This document shows, piece by piece, positions 27,692 through 37,429 of a stretch of 64,000 bases of DNA (positions within the stretch are counted from its first letter, which is position 1; every line of letters starts with the position of its first letter). The stretch covers positions 1-64,000 of the forward strand of contig NZ_JAIVKI010000020.1 in NCBI RefSeq assembly GCF_020524905.1, in the 5' to 3' direction. This stretch comes from Microbulbifer variabilis. GTDB taxonomy: Bacteria > Pseudomonadota > Gammaproteobacteria > Pseudomonadales > Cellvibrionaceae. Below the pieces are notes generated by a model. It saw nothing but the letters and a program-made list of their open reading frames with translations. It searched no databases and was not told the origin of the DNA. A program made the position numbers and the translations under genes.

Positions 27692-28315
27692 TTAATCGTG
27701 CATGGGATTACGCAGTATCGGGCAAATGGCTTCTTTATTTTTCGCCATATACTGCTGGTGGTATTCCTCGGCGTAATAAAATGGCTGGGCCATGCTAATT
27801 TCGGTAGTCACCTCACCGCGCTGCTTCTCATTGAGAGCTGCTTGTATAGCCTCCCTGCTAGCTTCAGCTTCTCTCTTCTGTCCTTCATGAGTACAGAAAA
27901 TACAGGAGCGGTACTGGGAGCCAATATCATTACCCTGGCGCATACCCTGGGTGGGGTCATGCATATCCCAAAAAGTTTTCAGTAACTCTGCATAACTGAC
28001 CTTCTTCGGGTCAAATACCACCTTAACTACTTCGGCATGTCCTGTGCGGCCACTGCACACCTCATCGTAATTTGGGTTTTCTGTGGCGCCATCGGTGTAG
28101 CCCACCGCAGTGGCATAGACTCCATCAATTTCCCAAAAAAGTCGCTCCGCACCCCAGAAGCAGCCCATGCCAAAAAATGCGACCTCCATGTCCTCAGGAA
28201 ATGGCTCCTGAATTGGATTGCCATTGACATAATGAACACCGGTGATTTCCATCGGCTGTGGTCGGCCGGGCAAAATCTGATCCGCGTCCGGAATCTGGAA
28301 TTTGTCGTATTGCAT
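27692..28315 (-). CDS. msrA: Peptide methionine (S)-S-oxide reductase
   Basis: The 207-residue enzyme reduces methionine-S-sulfoxide in proteins. The catalytic Cys52 lies in [15 protein letters not shown], followed by [27 protein letters not shown] and the substrate-pocket [15 protein letters not shown]-terminal Cys (ICPILRNP, about residue 198) can serve as resolving residue, as in E. coli MsrA. The ATG start is clear. The gene is a single unit, convergent with the rhodanese gene and divergent from the J-domain gene. Confidence 0.95.
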   Translation of the reverse strand: MQYDKFQIPDADQILPGRPQPMEITGVHYVNGNPIQEPFPEDMEVAFFGMGCFWGAERLFWEIDGVYATAVGYTDGATENPNYDEVCSGRTGHAEVVKVVFDPKKVSYAELLKTFWDMHDPTQGMRQGNDIGSQYRSCIFCTHEGQKREAEASREAIQAALNEKQRGEVTTEISMAQPFYYAEEYHQQYMAKNKEAICPILRNPMHD

Positions 28316-28489
28316 ACTGTTATCTCAAGTGCTGAAATTTTCTTCAAACAGGATAGCTACAAGCCACCAAACCGCCCAGAGTTTGGAAGGGCTTGAGGCG
28401 AGCCATGGTAACCTGACAATCCATGGGATCGGAAAGATATTTAAGCCCTGGGCACAAACTTAGCAAGTGCAGAATCCAAGGAGCCGCCA

Positions 28490-29017
28490 TTGGCACGTTT
28501 AATTCTTCTACTACTTATCGTGATCGGCGTCTGGTATGCCTGGCAGAAAATCAAATCCAGCTCAAAGGGCGATAAACGCAAGCAAATTTTCTTTATCACC
28601 CTAATGGGAGCGGCGGCGGTTGTCGTGCTGTTGGCTATCAGTGGACGGCTACATTGGGTCGGCGCCACAGTTTTACTGATTCTGCCGGTACTGGGGCGCC
28701 TGCTCAATCAACTCACTCGCCTGATGCCCTGGCTGGCCCCCCTGTTTGAGCGTTACGCGCGCAACCGGCAAAATCCAAATCAACAGCAGGAACAGGAAAC
28801 CCGGCAGGAGCATAAGACAACCCAGGCCGACCAGGAACCCCCACTAAGCGAGCATGAAGCACGGCGGATTTTGGGCGTCGGCGCCAACGCCGGGCGGGAC
28901 GAAATTATCGGTGCCCACCGCAAGCTCATCCAAAAATTGCACCCTGATCGCGGTGGCAACGACTACCTGGCCTCACGGGTGAATGCCGCCAAGGAGCTGC
29001 TGCTTCGCACGCTCTAA
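28490..29017 (+). CDS. Membrane-anchored J-domain protein
   Basis: The 175-residue protein begins at a TTG with AAGGAG 7 bases upstream. Two N-terminal hydrophobic segments (about 2-17 and 35-52, possibly a third near 60-75) are followed by a Gln/Glu-rich linker and a C-terminal J-domain (about 115-175). The J-domain has the HPD triad in [18 protein letters not shown], as needed to stimulate DnaK ATPase. Membrane anchor plus C-terminal J-domain recalls Tim14/Pam18-type and DjlA-related proteins. It would recruit DnaK to the inner membrane; clients are unknown. Confidence 0.88.
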   Translation: MARLILLLLIVIGVWYAWQKIKSSSKGDKRKQIFFITLMGAAAVVVLLAISGRLHWVGATVLLILPVLGRLLNQLTRLMPWLAPLFERYARNRQNPNQQQEQETRQEHKTTQADQEPPLSEHEARRILGVGANAGRDEIIGAHRKLIQKLHPDRGGNDYLASRVNAAKELLLRTL

Positions 29018-29045
29018 GCGCATCACCTTTGATCAAAGCAGTATG

Positions 29046-29843
29046 TTATTCAGGCACTCGACAGAGGAGGTGAATATAACGTGCCATCTGACGATAGGGG
29101 TCAGTTTGAGAATACTCGAGTTCTTTTTGTACGATTGCCGCGGCGGGCAGTTTGTCGCGTATAGAGGGGGTCATAAAATCATGGAAGCAACGGATACCGC
29201 TATGACAGGTCACTTCAAAACCCGCCTCTTGCAGCCAACCACTCACCCACTCCAGTAGCAGTGGGTTTTGCGGTGTCAGGCTACCGGGGTGCCCACCCCA
29301 GTAATCTTCATCGATGTTACGTTCCAACTGACGAAAGCTGCCGCGCTGCAACAAGCGAAACTCCAGTGCACGCCGATTGTAAAACGTAAGAGACAGGTAG
29401 CCACCTGGTTTAAGCAAACGGTGCAGCTGCTGCAAGGCCAGGCGCGGCTCCTCCAGCCACTCAAGCACCGCGTGACAGATTACCAAGTCCGCTCCCTGCA
29501 GTGCTTTCATCTGTGCCAGCGCCTGTAGGGGTTTATGCAAAAGGGTTACCCGCTTTTGCAAATGTCTTGCCTCCACCTCTACTGCGGCATGCTCCAGCAT
29601 TTGCGCCGAAATATCTGCCAGATATACCCGGTGCCCCGCCGCCGCCAAGTCCATAGCAAAGTGCCCCTGGCCACCACCGGCATCCACAATTTTCAAAGTG
29701 CGCGATTCCCGGCTGACGATCGCAGCCAGATCACGATTCAACACCGCCAGGCGGATATCACCCTTGAGTCCACCGTAAATTCGATCGCGAAATCGATGTG
29801 CCAGGTCGTCAAAATTTCTATCGTTGTAACGCGCATCACTCAT
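29046..29843 (-). CDS. cmoM: tRNA 5-carboxymethoxyuridine methyltransferase
   Basis: This class I SAM methyltransferase (265 residues) matches E. coli CmoM: DRNFDDLAHRFRDRIYGGLKGDIR at the N-terminus, the SAM motif IVDAGGGQGHFA, ADISAQMLEHA, ICHAVLEWLEEP and TFYNRRALEF. CmoM methylates cmo5U34 in tRNA to mcmo5U, the last step of the pathway begun by CmoA and CmoB, both encoded about 4.3 kb away on the other strand. It is the last gene of an operon with a MazG-like protein (4-base ATGA overlap) and a DUF599 protein. Function acts on wobble decoding in the cytoplasm. Confidence 0.9.
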   Translation of the reverse strand: MSDARYNDRNFDDLAHRFRDRIYGGLKGDIRLAVLNRDLAAIVSRESRTLKIVDAGGGQGHFAMDLAAAGHRVYLADISAQMLEHAAVEVEARHLQKRVTLLHKPLQALAQMKALQGADLVICHAVLEWLEEPRLALQQLHRLLKPGGYLSLTFYNRRALEFRLLQRGSFRQLERNIDEDYWGGHPGSLTPQNPLLLEWVSGWLQEAGFEVTCHSGIRCFHDFMTPSIRDKLPAAAIVQKELEYSQTDPYRQMARYIHLLCRVPE

Positions 29844-30169
29844 GGGGCACCACCATCCTCAACTTCGGTAGCGCGGCGCTCGTTTTCCGCGATTTTATTT
29901 CGCAGCGCCACTTCCATATCTACCCCCTGCACTTCCGCCAACTTACACAGATACATCTGGACATCCGCCAGCTCTGCAGCAACCTCTTCAGCATGTTCAC
30001 TCTGCATCAGCGAGTGGATTTCACCGTCTTCACGCCATTGAAAATGCCGATTAAGCTCGGCCACTTCTACCGAGAGCGCCATTGCCAGGTTCTTTGCGGT
30101 ATGCAACTGCTGCCAGCCCTGCAGTTTGGCCACTTTGTCAAAGGCCACCAGAATTTCACTATTTTTCAC
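29840..30169 (-). CDS. MazG-like nucleotide pyrophosphohydrolase
   Basis: The 109-residue all-helical protein carries the MazG/dCTPase pattern: TAKNLAMALSVEVAELNRHFQW, then EVAAELADVQMYLCKLAE, whose Glu and Asp residues bind Mg2+. Small single-domain members hydrolyse non-canonical or surplus dNTPs to the monophosphate and pyrophosphate. It starts at a GTG inside the end of the DUF599 gene (11-base overlap) and ends in an ATGA overlap with cmoM, so the three are translationally coupled. The exact nucleotide substrate cannot be read from sequence. Confidence 0.87.
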   Translation of the reverse strand: MKNSEILVAFDKVAKLQGWQQLHTAKNLAMALSVEVAELNRHFQWREDGEIHSLMQSEHAEEVAAELADVQMYLCKLAEVQGVDMEVALRNKIAENERRATEVEDGGAP

Positions 30170-30887
30170 TAAACTTCTTCCTCTGCTGGCGCTCTAGGCC
30201 ACCTTCCCGTGCCGCCAAAATCGAATTGAGTGCGCGGGACATAAACTCCCGCCGGTACAAAACACAAACCACAAAAAGGTAACCGGCGATAAACAGCAGC
30301 GGATGGATAAACCAACCCAGTACCGACATGGAAAAGTAATAGGAACGCAGGCCGTAGTTGTAACTATGCCCGGCGTGATCGATCACTTTAGCGATACTGA
30401 TAGCAAAGCGGCGGCGCTCGGCCTCGGACAACTCACCCGCTTCCGGCGGAGGCGCAGCCCCAATCAGCACATTGGCAAAGGAGTACTGGCGCAAAGACCA
30501 GGTAAAATTGAAAAAGGCGAAAATAAAAATCAGGATAAGCAGCATCACCTTGATTTCAAACTGCTCAACCGAGGTGGGCTCGGCGAATGGCAAACTGGTG
30601 AGTACTTCAATAGCCGCTTTGTTCGCGGTTAGCGCCGTTACCAAGCCCGCCAAAATCAGGATGCTGGTGGAAGCAAAAAAACCAATCACCCGCTCCAGGT
30701 TACTGAGGATCGCGGTATCCGCCATACGCATATCTCTATCGAGCATGCGCAGCATCCACTCCACTCGGTACCACTGTAATGAAGATGTGAGACACCAAGT
30801 CTCTTTGGCTTTCTTACGCGCGAATATGGTGTAACCCACCCATGTGATAAAAAAGCCAGTGACGCTGGCAATATCCAACCAGGACAA
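30159..30887 (-). CDS. DUF599-family membrane protein
   Basis: The 242-residue protein has four or five hydrophobic segments (near 5-22, 68-90, 110-130 and 185-215) and DUF599 features, including an N-terminal WVGYTIFARKKA, a conserved RDMRMADTAILSNLERVIGFFAS and HSYNYGLRSYYF. The family has no established biochemical function. The start is a TTG with GGGAG 7 bases upstream. It heads the DUF599-mazG-cmoM operon, and is divergent from the M16C protease gene. Confidence 0.85.
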   Translation of the reverse strand: MSWLDIASVTGFFITWVGYTIFARKKAKETWCLTSSLQWYRVEWMLRMLDRDMRMADTAILSNLERVIGFFASTSILILAGLVTALTANKAAIEVLTSLPFAEPTSVEQFEIKVMLLILIFIFAFFNFTWSLRQYSFANVLIGAAPPPEAGELSEAERRRFAISIAKVIDHAGHSYNYGLRSYYFSMSVLGWFIHPLLFIAGYLFVVCVLYRREFMSRALNSILAAREGGLERQQRKKFSEK

Positions 30888-31062
30888 CCTCTATCTCCCT
30901 GTTCGTCTACATTTATGCCGGGGCTTCAGTAGGTGAAGTCTTCGCCTTGCTGACATCCTTGTCAACACTGTCTTTCCGGTGTGTGCAAGCGGTAGAATAG
31001 CGCCCTTTCGCCGGCGGCAGAGGCCGGCCAGAAAATTTCCTATAACTCCAGGGAGCTGTCTT

Positions 31063-33972
31063 TTGAACAACTCACATCCTGCATTTGAACTGGTTACCAG
31101 CGCAGAAATCGATTCCCTCGGCGTACGTGTCGAGGAATACCGCCACACCACCACCGGTGCCCAACACCTGCACATTGCCGCAGACAATGCGGAAAATGTT
31201 TTCCTGGTGGCACTGCGCACTGTGCCCCACGATTCCACTGGTGTGGCCCATATCCTCGAGCACACCGCACTGTGTGGCAGTGACAAATACCCGGTGCGCG
31301 ACCCTTTCTTTATGATGATTCGGCGTTCACTCAACACCTTTATGAATGCCTTCACCAGTTCGGACTGGACCGCCTACCCCTTCGCCAGCCAGAACCGCAA
31401 GGATTTCAATAACCTTCTCGATGTTTACCTGGATGCGGTATTTTTCGCCACATTGGACCCGCTGGATTTTGCCCAGGAAGGACACCGCCTGGAATTTGCC
31501 GAAACCGAAAATACCAGCAGTGAGCTGGTATACAAAGGCGTAGTGTTCAATGAGATGAAAGGCGCCATGAGCTCGGTCAGCTCGCAGCTTTGGCACACCC
31601 TGAGCAAATACCTGTTCCCCACCACGACTTACCACTTCAACTCCGGTGGCGAACCCACAGATATTCCCAAACTCAGCTACCAAGAGTTAGTGGATTTCTA
31701 CCGCAGTCACTACCACCCCAGCAACGCAATCTTTATGACCTTCGGCGATATTCCCGCCGCAGAACACCAGGCTGCTTTTGAAGAAAAAGCGCTGCACAAA
31801 TTTGAGAAGCTGGACAAGACAATCGAGGTGGGCCGCGAAGATCGCTACTACGCTCCACTCAAGGTGGAAGAGCACTACCCGCTTACCGGCGAGCCTCTGG
31901 AAGGAAAAACCCATATTGTTTTGAGCTGGTTGTTGGGTGACGTTACCGATCTCGAAGAAGCCCTCACGGCACACCTGCTCGCCGGTGTGCTGCTGGATAA
32001 CAGCGCCTCCCCGCTGATGAAGTTATTAGAGACCACCGATCTCGGCACCTCCCCCTCCCCTCTGGTGGGACTGGACGATTCCCAGCGGGAGTTGGTGTTT
32101 GTCTGCGGCATTGAAGGCAGCGAGCGCGAGCGCGCCGACGAGCTGGAAAAACAAGTGCTCGCCGTACTGGAAGAAGTCGCCGAGAAAGGCATTCCCTACG
32201 AGCAGGTGGCCGCCAGCCTGCATCAGTTAGAACTTCAACAGCGCGAGATTGGTGGCGACGGCTACCCCTACGGGCTGCAGCTGATCCTCACCGCACTCAC
32301 CGGCGCCACCCACCGCGGCGATGCGGTTGGCCTGTTGAATATCGACGCCACCCTGGAAAAATTGCGCGAACAGATCAAGGACCCGATGTTTATCGCCAAT
32401 AAAGCGCGTGAGCTGCTGCTGGAAAACCAGCACCGCGTGCGCCTGGTAATGAGCCCGGATGACAAACTGGCCGAGCGCAAAGAGCAGGCAGAAAAGGAGC
32501 AGTTAGCGCAGATCAAGGCGCGCCTCAACGAGCAGGAAAAAGCGCAGATTATTGAAACCGCCAAGGCCCTGGCGGATCGCCAAAACCGCGAGGATGATGC
32601 CTCCATCCTGCCCAAAGTAGGTGTAGAGGATATTCCCGCGGAAATGCCCGATGTCGAAGGCGAAACCACTGAGATCGGAGAACAAAAGCTTACCCGCTAC
32701 AGCGCCGGCACCAACGGTCTGGTTTACCAGCAGATGGTTTGCGCCCTGCCGGAATTCAGCGAGGAGGAAAAAGCTCTACTGCCGTACTACTGCCAGGTGC
32801 TGAGTGAGGTTGGCCTCGCCGATAAAGACTACCTGGAAGTTCAGCAGTGGCAGACCCGCGTAGCCGGTGCCCTGCATGGTTTTACCAGCAGCCGCACCGC
32901 CATCGACAACCTGGATCATCTGTCTGGCCACTTTATTCTTTCCGGCAAGGCACTCTCTCGGAACCAGGGCGAGCTCACTGAGCTGATGCAGGCTACCATG
33001 GCACAGGTGCGTTTCGATGAGCACGCCCGCATCAAAGAGCTGTTGCTTCAAACCTTGGCGCGCCGTGAACAGGGCGTTGTCGGCAACGGTCACGCCCTCG
33101 CCATGGCGGCAGCGAGTGCCGGCTACAATCGAGCAGCATGGGAAAGCCACGCCAGCGGCGGCCTGCTCGGCCTACGCAACCTGAGAACCCTAGTAAAAGG
33201 GCTCGACGAGAAAGATGGCCTGCAAAAGCTATCCGCACATTTCCAGGCGATCCACGACAAAATTCTCGCCGCCCCACGCCAGTTCCTATTGATCGGCGAA
33301 GAGGAAAAACTGGCAGATTTCAGCCAGGCGCTGGCACCCCTCGCTTCTACACCCAGCACGACTGCGGCCAACCCGGACGCGCCCTTTGAGCGCAAACAGA
33401 TACAGGAACTCTGGGTCGCCAATAGCCAGGTAAATTTCTGCTCCAAGGCCTACGCCACCGTACCCATGTCGCACCCAGACGCCGCGTCGCTCTCCGTGCT
33501 GAGCGGTTTCCTGCGTAACGGCTTCCTGCATCGCACTATCCGCGAACAGGGCGGCGCTTACGGCGGCGGTGCCGGACACGACAGCAATATCGGGGTATTC
33601 CGCTTCTACTCCTACCGAGACCCGCGCATGGGCGAAACCCTGGAGGACTTCGATGCCTCTCTACAGTGGCTGGCCGAAGGTAAGCACAAAGAAGAGCAAG
33701 TGGAGGAAGCGATCCTTGGTGTGATTGGCGGCCTGGATAAACCCGGCTCCCCCGCCGGTGAGGCCAAAAAGAATTTCCACTCCGGCCTCTATGGGCGCAC
33801 CCACGAAGTACGCCAGCAGTTCCGCAAGCGGGTAACCGAAGTTACCCTGCAAGACCTGCAGCGCGTTGGTGCAACCTACCTGGAGCCGTCCAAGGCCAGC
33901 ACCGCTATTGTCACCGGTCCTCAGGGCAGTGAAGCGGCAGCCAAGCTCAACCTGCAAGAAGAAAAACTCTAA
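31063..33972 (+). CDS. M16C zinc metallopeptidase (PreP/insulinase family)
   Basis: Starting from the TTG at 31063 (GGGAG 7 bases upstream), the protein is 969 residues. It has the inverted zinc motif HILEH at about 63-67, with downstream Glu in GVVFNEMKGAM as the third ligand. A central M16C-associated, Glu/Lys-rich helical region (about 460-530) and a second, inactive M16 half with REQGGAYGGGAG follow. This is the layout of presequence protease PreP, a clam-shell enzyme degrading short unstructured peptides. There is no signal peptide from this start. A longer frame to 30979 encodes an Arg/Pro-rich extension without support. A strong terminator follows. Confidence 0.9.
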   Translation: MNNSHPAFELVTSAEIDSLGVRVEEYRHTTTGAQHLHIAADNAENVFLVALRTVPHDSTGVAHILEHTALCGSDKYPVRDPFFMMIRRSLNTFMNAFTSSDWTAYPFASQNRKDFNNLLDVYLDAVFFATLDPLDFAQEGHRLEFAETENTSSELVYKGVVFNEMKGAMSSVSSQLWHTLSKYLFPTTTYHFNSGGEPTDIPKLSYQELVDFYRSHYHPSNAIFMTFGDIPAAEHQAAFEEKALHKFEKLDKTIEVGREDRYYAPLKVEEHYPLTGEPLEGKTHIVLSWLLGDVTDLEEALTAHLLAGVLLDNSASPLMKLLETTDLGTSPSPLVGLDDSQRELVFVCGIEGSERERADELEKQVLAVLEEVAEKGIPYEQVAASLHQLELQQREIGGDGYPYGLQLILTALTGATHRGDAVGLLNIDATLEKLREQIKDPMFIANKARELLLENQHRVRLVMSPDDKLAERKEQAEKEQLAQIKARLNEQEKAQIIETAKALADRQNREDDASILPKVGVEDIPAEMPDVEGETTEIGEQKLTRYSAGTNGLVYQQMVCALPEFSEEEKALLPYYCQVLSEVGLADKDYLEVQQWQTRVAGALHGFTSSRTAIDNLDHLSGHFILSGKALSRNQGELTELMQATMAQVRFDEHARIKELLLQTLARREQGVVGNGHALAMAAASAGYNRAAWESHASGGLLGLRNLRTLVKGLDEKDGLQKLSAHFQAIHDKILAAPRQFLLIGEEEKLADFSQALAPLASTPSTTAANPDAPFERKQIQELWVANSQVNFCSKAYATVPMSHPDAASLSVLSGFLRNGFLHRTIREQGGAYGGGAGHDSNIGVFRFYSYRDPRMGETLEDFDASLQWLAEGKHKEEQVEEAILGVIGGLDKPGSPAGEAKKNFHSGLYGRTHEVRQQFRKRVTEVTLQDLQRVGATYLEPSKASTAIVTGPQGSEAAAKLNLQEEKL

Positions 33973-33981
33973 TCGAGCCTT

Positions 33982-34017
33982 GCCCCGGCAGCGGTATCTG
34001 CCGGGGCGCCGGTTTTT
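33982..34017 (+). terminator. Rho-independent terminator after the M16C protease gene
   Basis: GCCCCGGCAG (33982-33991) and CTGCCGGGGC (33998-34007) form a perfect 10-bp stem with a 6-base loop, followed by TTTTT at 34013-34017. It separates the protease gene from cmoA-cmoB. Confidence 0.85.
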
Positions 34018-34093
34018 CCCATTTGCAGACAATATGTACTCGGCGGTAATGATTTCTCTCGGATCGTTGCCGTGATCCCTAAGCGATGTCCTG

Positions 34094-34837
34094 ATGAGCA
34101 AACAAGATAATATCTACGCAAGCCCACTGGGCCAGGTGGCCGGTTTTGAATTTGATCGGCAGGTGGTGCAAGTCTTCCCGGACATGATCAAGCGCTCCGT
34201 GCCCGGCTACACCACCATCGTGGCCATGATCGGTACCCTCGCAGAACGCTATGCCCAGGCCGGCAGCCGTTGCTATGACCTGGGCAGCTCACTGTGTGCC
34301 GCAACCCTGGCCATGCGCCACCGCATTCCTGCGGCAGACTGCGAAATCATTGCCATAGATAATTCCGAAGCGATGGTAGCCCAGGCACGCACCGTACTCG
34401 AAGCGGACAGCGGCGAAGTGCCCGTGCAACTCATCTGCGACAACCTGCAAAACGTGGCGATCGAAAACGCCTCTGTTGTGGTGCTGAACTTCACCCTGCA
34501 ATTTATTCCCGTCGAGGAGCGCGAGGAAATCTTGCGCAAAATCCACCTGGGGCTACGCCCCGGTGGCATCCTGATTATTTCCGAGAAGGTGGATTTCGCC
34601 GATAAAGCCCACAATGAACTGATGATTGAGTTACATCACTCTTTCAAGGCCGCCAATGGCTACAGCGCGCTTGAAATTGCACAAAAGCGTTCGGCTTTAG
34701 AAAACGTATTGATTCCTGAGACTCTGGACACCCACCGCACGCGCCTGAAGACAGTCGGCTTCACCAGCGTGGATGTCTGGTTCCAGTGTTTTAACTTTGC
34801 TTCCCTGATTGCCATCAAAGGCAGCCCCGATAAGTAA
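34094..34837 (+). CDS. cmoA: Carboxy-S-adenosyl-L-methionine synthase
   Basis: CmoA makes carboxy-SAM from SAM and prephenate. The 247-residue protein has the expected length and CmoA-specific stretches: [43 protein letters not shown] (SAM motif), [25 protein letters not shown] and ISEKVDFAD. Cx-SAM is the donor used by CmoB, whose gene starts 6 bases after the cmoA stop, so the pair is an operon. The pair follows the protease terminator, so its promoter should lie within the short spacer at 34018-34093. Confidence 0.95.
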   Translation: MSKQDNIYASPLGQVAGFEFDRQVVQVFPDMIKRSVPGYTTIVAMIGTLAERYAQAGSRCYDLGSSLCAATLAMRHRIPAADCEIIAIDNSEAMVAQARTVLEADSGEVPVQLICDNLQNVAIENASVVVLNFTLQFIPVEEREEILRKIHLGLRPGGILIISEKVDFADKAHNELMIELHHSFKAANGYSALEIAQKRSALENVLIPETLDTHRTRLKTVGFTSVDVWFQCFNFASLIAIKGSPDK

Positions 34838-34843
34838 GTACCC

Positions 34844-35821
34844 GTGATTGACTACACCCAACTCTACCAAGGCCTGCAACATATCCCGGAACTGCGTGGC
34901 TGGCTGGCCCAGCTGCCTCAACAAATAGCTGAGAATCTCAGCCCGCATCGCTGGGGCGACCTGCCCGACTGGCGCGCGGCTGTAGAAGCCTTACCGGATA
35001 TCGACCCTTCCAGTATCGAGCTCGGCAATAGTGTGCGCATCGGCAAAGCCAGTGATGCCTCGCCGGAGCAATTGCAACTACTGGAACAGGAACTGAGAAA
35101 ACTGCACCCCTGGCGCAAAGGCCCCTGGGAGGTTTTCGGCCTGCCTATCGATACCGAATGGCGCTCCGACTGGAAATGGGACCGGGTGCTGCCACACCTG
35201 GCACCTATGGAAAACAGGCTGGTGCTGGATGTGGGTTGCGGCAACGGTTATCACTGCTGGCGCTCCCTTGGTGCCGGCGCCAGGCGGGTGATCGGCATCG
35301 ACCCCTCAGCTAAATTCGTCGCGCAGTTTTACGCCTTGAAAAAATATCTCGGCGAGGACCAGCCAGCAGACCTGCTGCCACTCGGCATCGAGGCCCTGCC
35401 CGCAAATCTGCGCGCCTTCGATACCACCTTCTCCATGGGCGTACTCTACCACCGCCGCTCGCCAATGGATCACCTGCGCGAGCTGCGTGAGACCCTGCGC
35501 CCCGGAGGCCAGCTAGTGCTGGAGACCCTGGTGATTGATGGTGGGCTCGGGGATTGCCTGGTGCCGGAAGATCGCTACGCCAAAATGCGTAATGTGTGGT
35601 TCTTCCCCAGCTGTGCCACATTGGAAAGTTGGCTGCGCAAATGCGGTTTTTGCAACCCCAGGACAGTAGACTTGAATACCACCACCCTGGAGGAGCAGCG
35701 GCGAACCGACTGGATGCATTTTGAATCCCTGGCCGACTTTCTCGATCCGCAATCGCCGGACAAAACCGTAGAAGGTCACCCCGCGCCCAAACGCGCTGTT
35801 TTGGTCGCGGAAGCGCCGTAG
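34844..35821 (+). CDS. cmoB: tRNA U34 carboxymethyltransferase
   Basis: CmoB transfers the carboxymethyl group from carboxy-SAM to 5-hydroxyuridine 34 of tRNAs, giving cmo5U. The 325-residue protein matches the E. coli enzyme in size and landmarks: LHPWRKGPWEVFGLPIDTEWRSDWKW, the nucleotide motif VLDVGCGNGYHCWR, IGIDPSAKFVAQF, FSMGVLYHRRSPMDHL and DRYAKMRNVWFFPS. The GTG start is 6 bases downstream of cmoA. A small inverted repeat (TATCAC/GTGATA) just after the stop is a weak terminator candidate. Confidence 0.95.
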   Translation: MIDYTQLYQGLQHIPELRGWLAQLPQQIAENLSPHRWGDLPDWRAAVEALPDIDPSSIELGNSVRIGKASDASPEQLQLLEQELRKLHPWRKGPWEVFGLPIDTEWRSDWKWDRVLPHLAPMENRLVLDVGCGNGYHCWRSLGAGARRVIGIDPSAKFVAQFYALKKYLGEDQPADLLPLGIEALPANLRAFDTTFSMGVLYHRRSPMDHLRELRETLRPGGQLVLETLVIDGGLGDCLVPEDRYAKMRNVWFFPSCATLESWLRKCGFCNPRTVDLNTTTLEEQRRTDWMHFESLADFLDPQSPDKTVEGHPAPKRAVLVAEAP

Positions 35822-36008
35822 CTTGTATCACAGCCGGTGATAGGGAACTCATAAATTCCGCAAAACCCGCAACAAATAGAATTTTGTACGGAATAGCAGC
35901 TGCCATCTTGATTGTTGCGCCTTGTAGGGCAAAGTGCGCCCCTAAATGGTGCAACTATATCCTTAAGGGAGGGCCGCAACTGTGTGCGGTCCAGCGCAGA
36001 GAATTTAT

Positions 36009-37394
36009 ATGAGTATTAGCGTATTTGAACTGTTCAAGATTGGTGTCGGCCCCTCAAGCTCCCATACAGTGGGCCCAATGGTCGCCGCACGCCAGTTTGT
36101 TCAGGACCTGCGCGACCGCGAGCAGCTCGCAAAAACCGACCGCGTACAAATACACCTTTATGGCTCCCTGGCCCTGACCGGTGTCGGCCACGGCACCGAT
36201 ATGGCAGTATTGATGGGACTGCTGGGCCACTCCCCCGATACCATCGACGTCGATAGCATCGACGAGAAAATGGACGTCATCCACAGCGAACAAGCGCTGA
36301 CCCTCAATGGTGACCATAAAATAGAGTTTGTTCGCGATCGGGACCTACTCTTCCATATGGAAGAATTTCTTCCCCAACACTCCAACGGTATGACCTGCCA
36401 GGCCTATTGCGGGGAGGAACTGCTGTTCGAGCGCAGTTATTTTTCCATCGGCGGTGGCTTTGTTCTCTCAGAGGAAGACTTCGCCCACAAGGAGGAGATT
36501 GCCACCCTGCTCCCCTATGATTTCAGCAGCGCCGAACAGCTGATGAAGATTTGCGACCGGCACGGCTGGACCATCGCCGAACTGGCGATGGAAAACGAAA
36601 AAGCATTTCGCAGCGAGCAGGAAGTCAAAGACCGGCTGTGGAATATCTGGAAAGTCATGGAAGCCTCCATCAAGCGGGGCTGCCAGCAAAAAGGTATTCT
36701 GCCCGGCGGCCTGAAAGTACGTCGCCGTGCCGCCGAGCTCTACCGCGAGTTGAGTAAACAAACCGCTGAGGAGCGCAATCGCGGCCTCGCCATCCTCGAC
36801 TGGGTGAGCCTGTTCGCCCTCGCCGTTAACGAAGAGAATGCCGCGCGCGGCCGCATTGTTACCGCCCCCACCAACGGTGCCGCCGGTGTTATTCCCGCGG
36901 TTATCGCCTATTACGTGGAGTTTGTACACGACCCAGAAGTACACGGCGAACTCAAAGATCAGGTAGTAAAATTCCTGCTCACCGCCGGCGCCATCGGCAT
37001 GCTGTTTAAGAAAAATGCCTCTATCTCCGCCGCCGAAGTGGGCTGCCAGGGCGAGATCGGCGTTGCCTGCTCCATGGCCTCCGCGGGCCTGGCCGCCGTG
37101 GAAGGCGGCAGCAACCAGCAAATCGAGAATGCCGCCGAGATCGGAATGGAACACAACCTGGGCCTCACCTGCGATCCTATAGGTGGTCTGGTGCAAGTCC
37201 CCTGTATCGAGCGCAATACCATGGGCGCAGTAAAAGCCATCAACGGCGCACGCCTGGCCCTACGCGGTGACGGCGCCCATATCGTACCGTTGGATAGCGT
37301 GATCGAAACCATGCGCCAGACTGGTATCGATATGCAGAGTAAATATAAAGAAACCTCTCTGGGTGGACTGGCGGTGAACGCCGTTAACTGCTGA
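36009..37394 (+). CDS. sdaA: L-serine ammonia-lyase (iron-sulfur, single-chain)
   Basis: The enzyme deaminates L-serine to pyruvate using a [4Fe-4S] cluster. From the ATG at 36009 it is 461 residues (E. coli SdaA is 454). The N-terminus [26 protein letters not shown] is diagnostic, and the cluster cysteines are seen in [10 protein letters not shown] and [19 protein letters not shown]. Alpha and beta regions are fused as in the gammaproteobacterial type. The ribosome site is weak, and a GGCCGCA/TGCGGTCC hairpin lies just upstream at 35972-35992, possibly limiting initiation. A longer frame from 35982 adds nine unconserved residues. A hairpin terminator follows the stop. Confidence 0.94.
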   Translation: MSISVFELFKIGVGPSSSHTVGPMVAARQFVQDLRDREQLAKTDRVQIHLYGSLALTGVGHGTDMAVLMGLLGHSPDTIDVDSIDEKMDVIHSEQALTLNGDHKIEFVRDRDLLFHMEEFLPQHSNGMTCQAYCGEELLFERSYFSIGGGFVLSEEDFAHKEEIATLLPYDFSSAEQLMKICDRHGWTIAELAMENEKAFRSEQEVKDRLWNIWKVMEASIKRGCQQKGILPGGLKVRRRAAELYRELSKQTAEERNRGLAILDWVSLFALAVNEENAARGRIVTAPTNGAAGVIPAVIAYYVEFVHDPEVHGELKDQVVKFLLTAGAIGMLFKKNASISAAEVGCQGEIGVACSMASAGLAAVEGGSNQQIENAAEIGMEHNLGLTCDPIGGLVQVPCIERNTMGAVKAINGARLALRGDGAHIVPLDSVIETMRQTGIDMQSKYKETSLGGLAVNAVNC

Positions 37395-37405
37395 TGGGTT
37401 TTATT

Positions 37406-37429
37406 GCTGGGGCTAGATATGGCCCCGGC
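37406..37429 (+). terminator. Hairpin terminator after sdaA
   Basis: GGGGC (37409-37413) and GCCCC (37422-37426), extended by GC/GC with a T-G pair, form a hairpin 12 bases after the sdaA stop; the downstream run GGCTTTCC is only weakly T-rich. The same GGGGC-loop-GGCCCC design recurs after the BON-domain gene. Confidence 0.6.

Noticed and set aside
36468..37196. 242-codon minus-strand frame
   Set aside because: Antisense to sdaA with no start signals.
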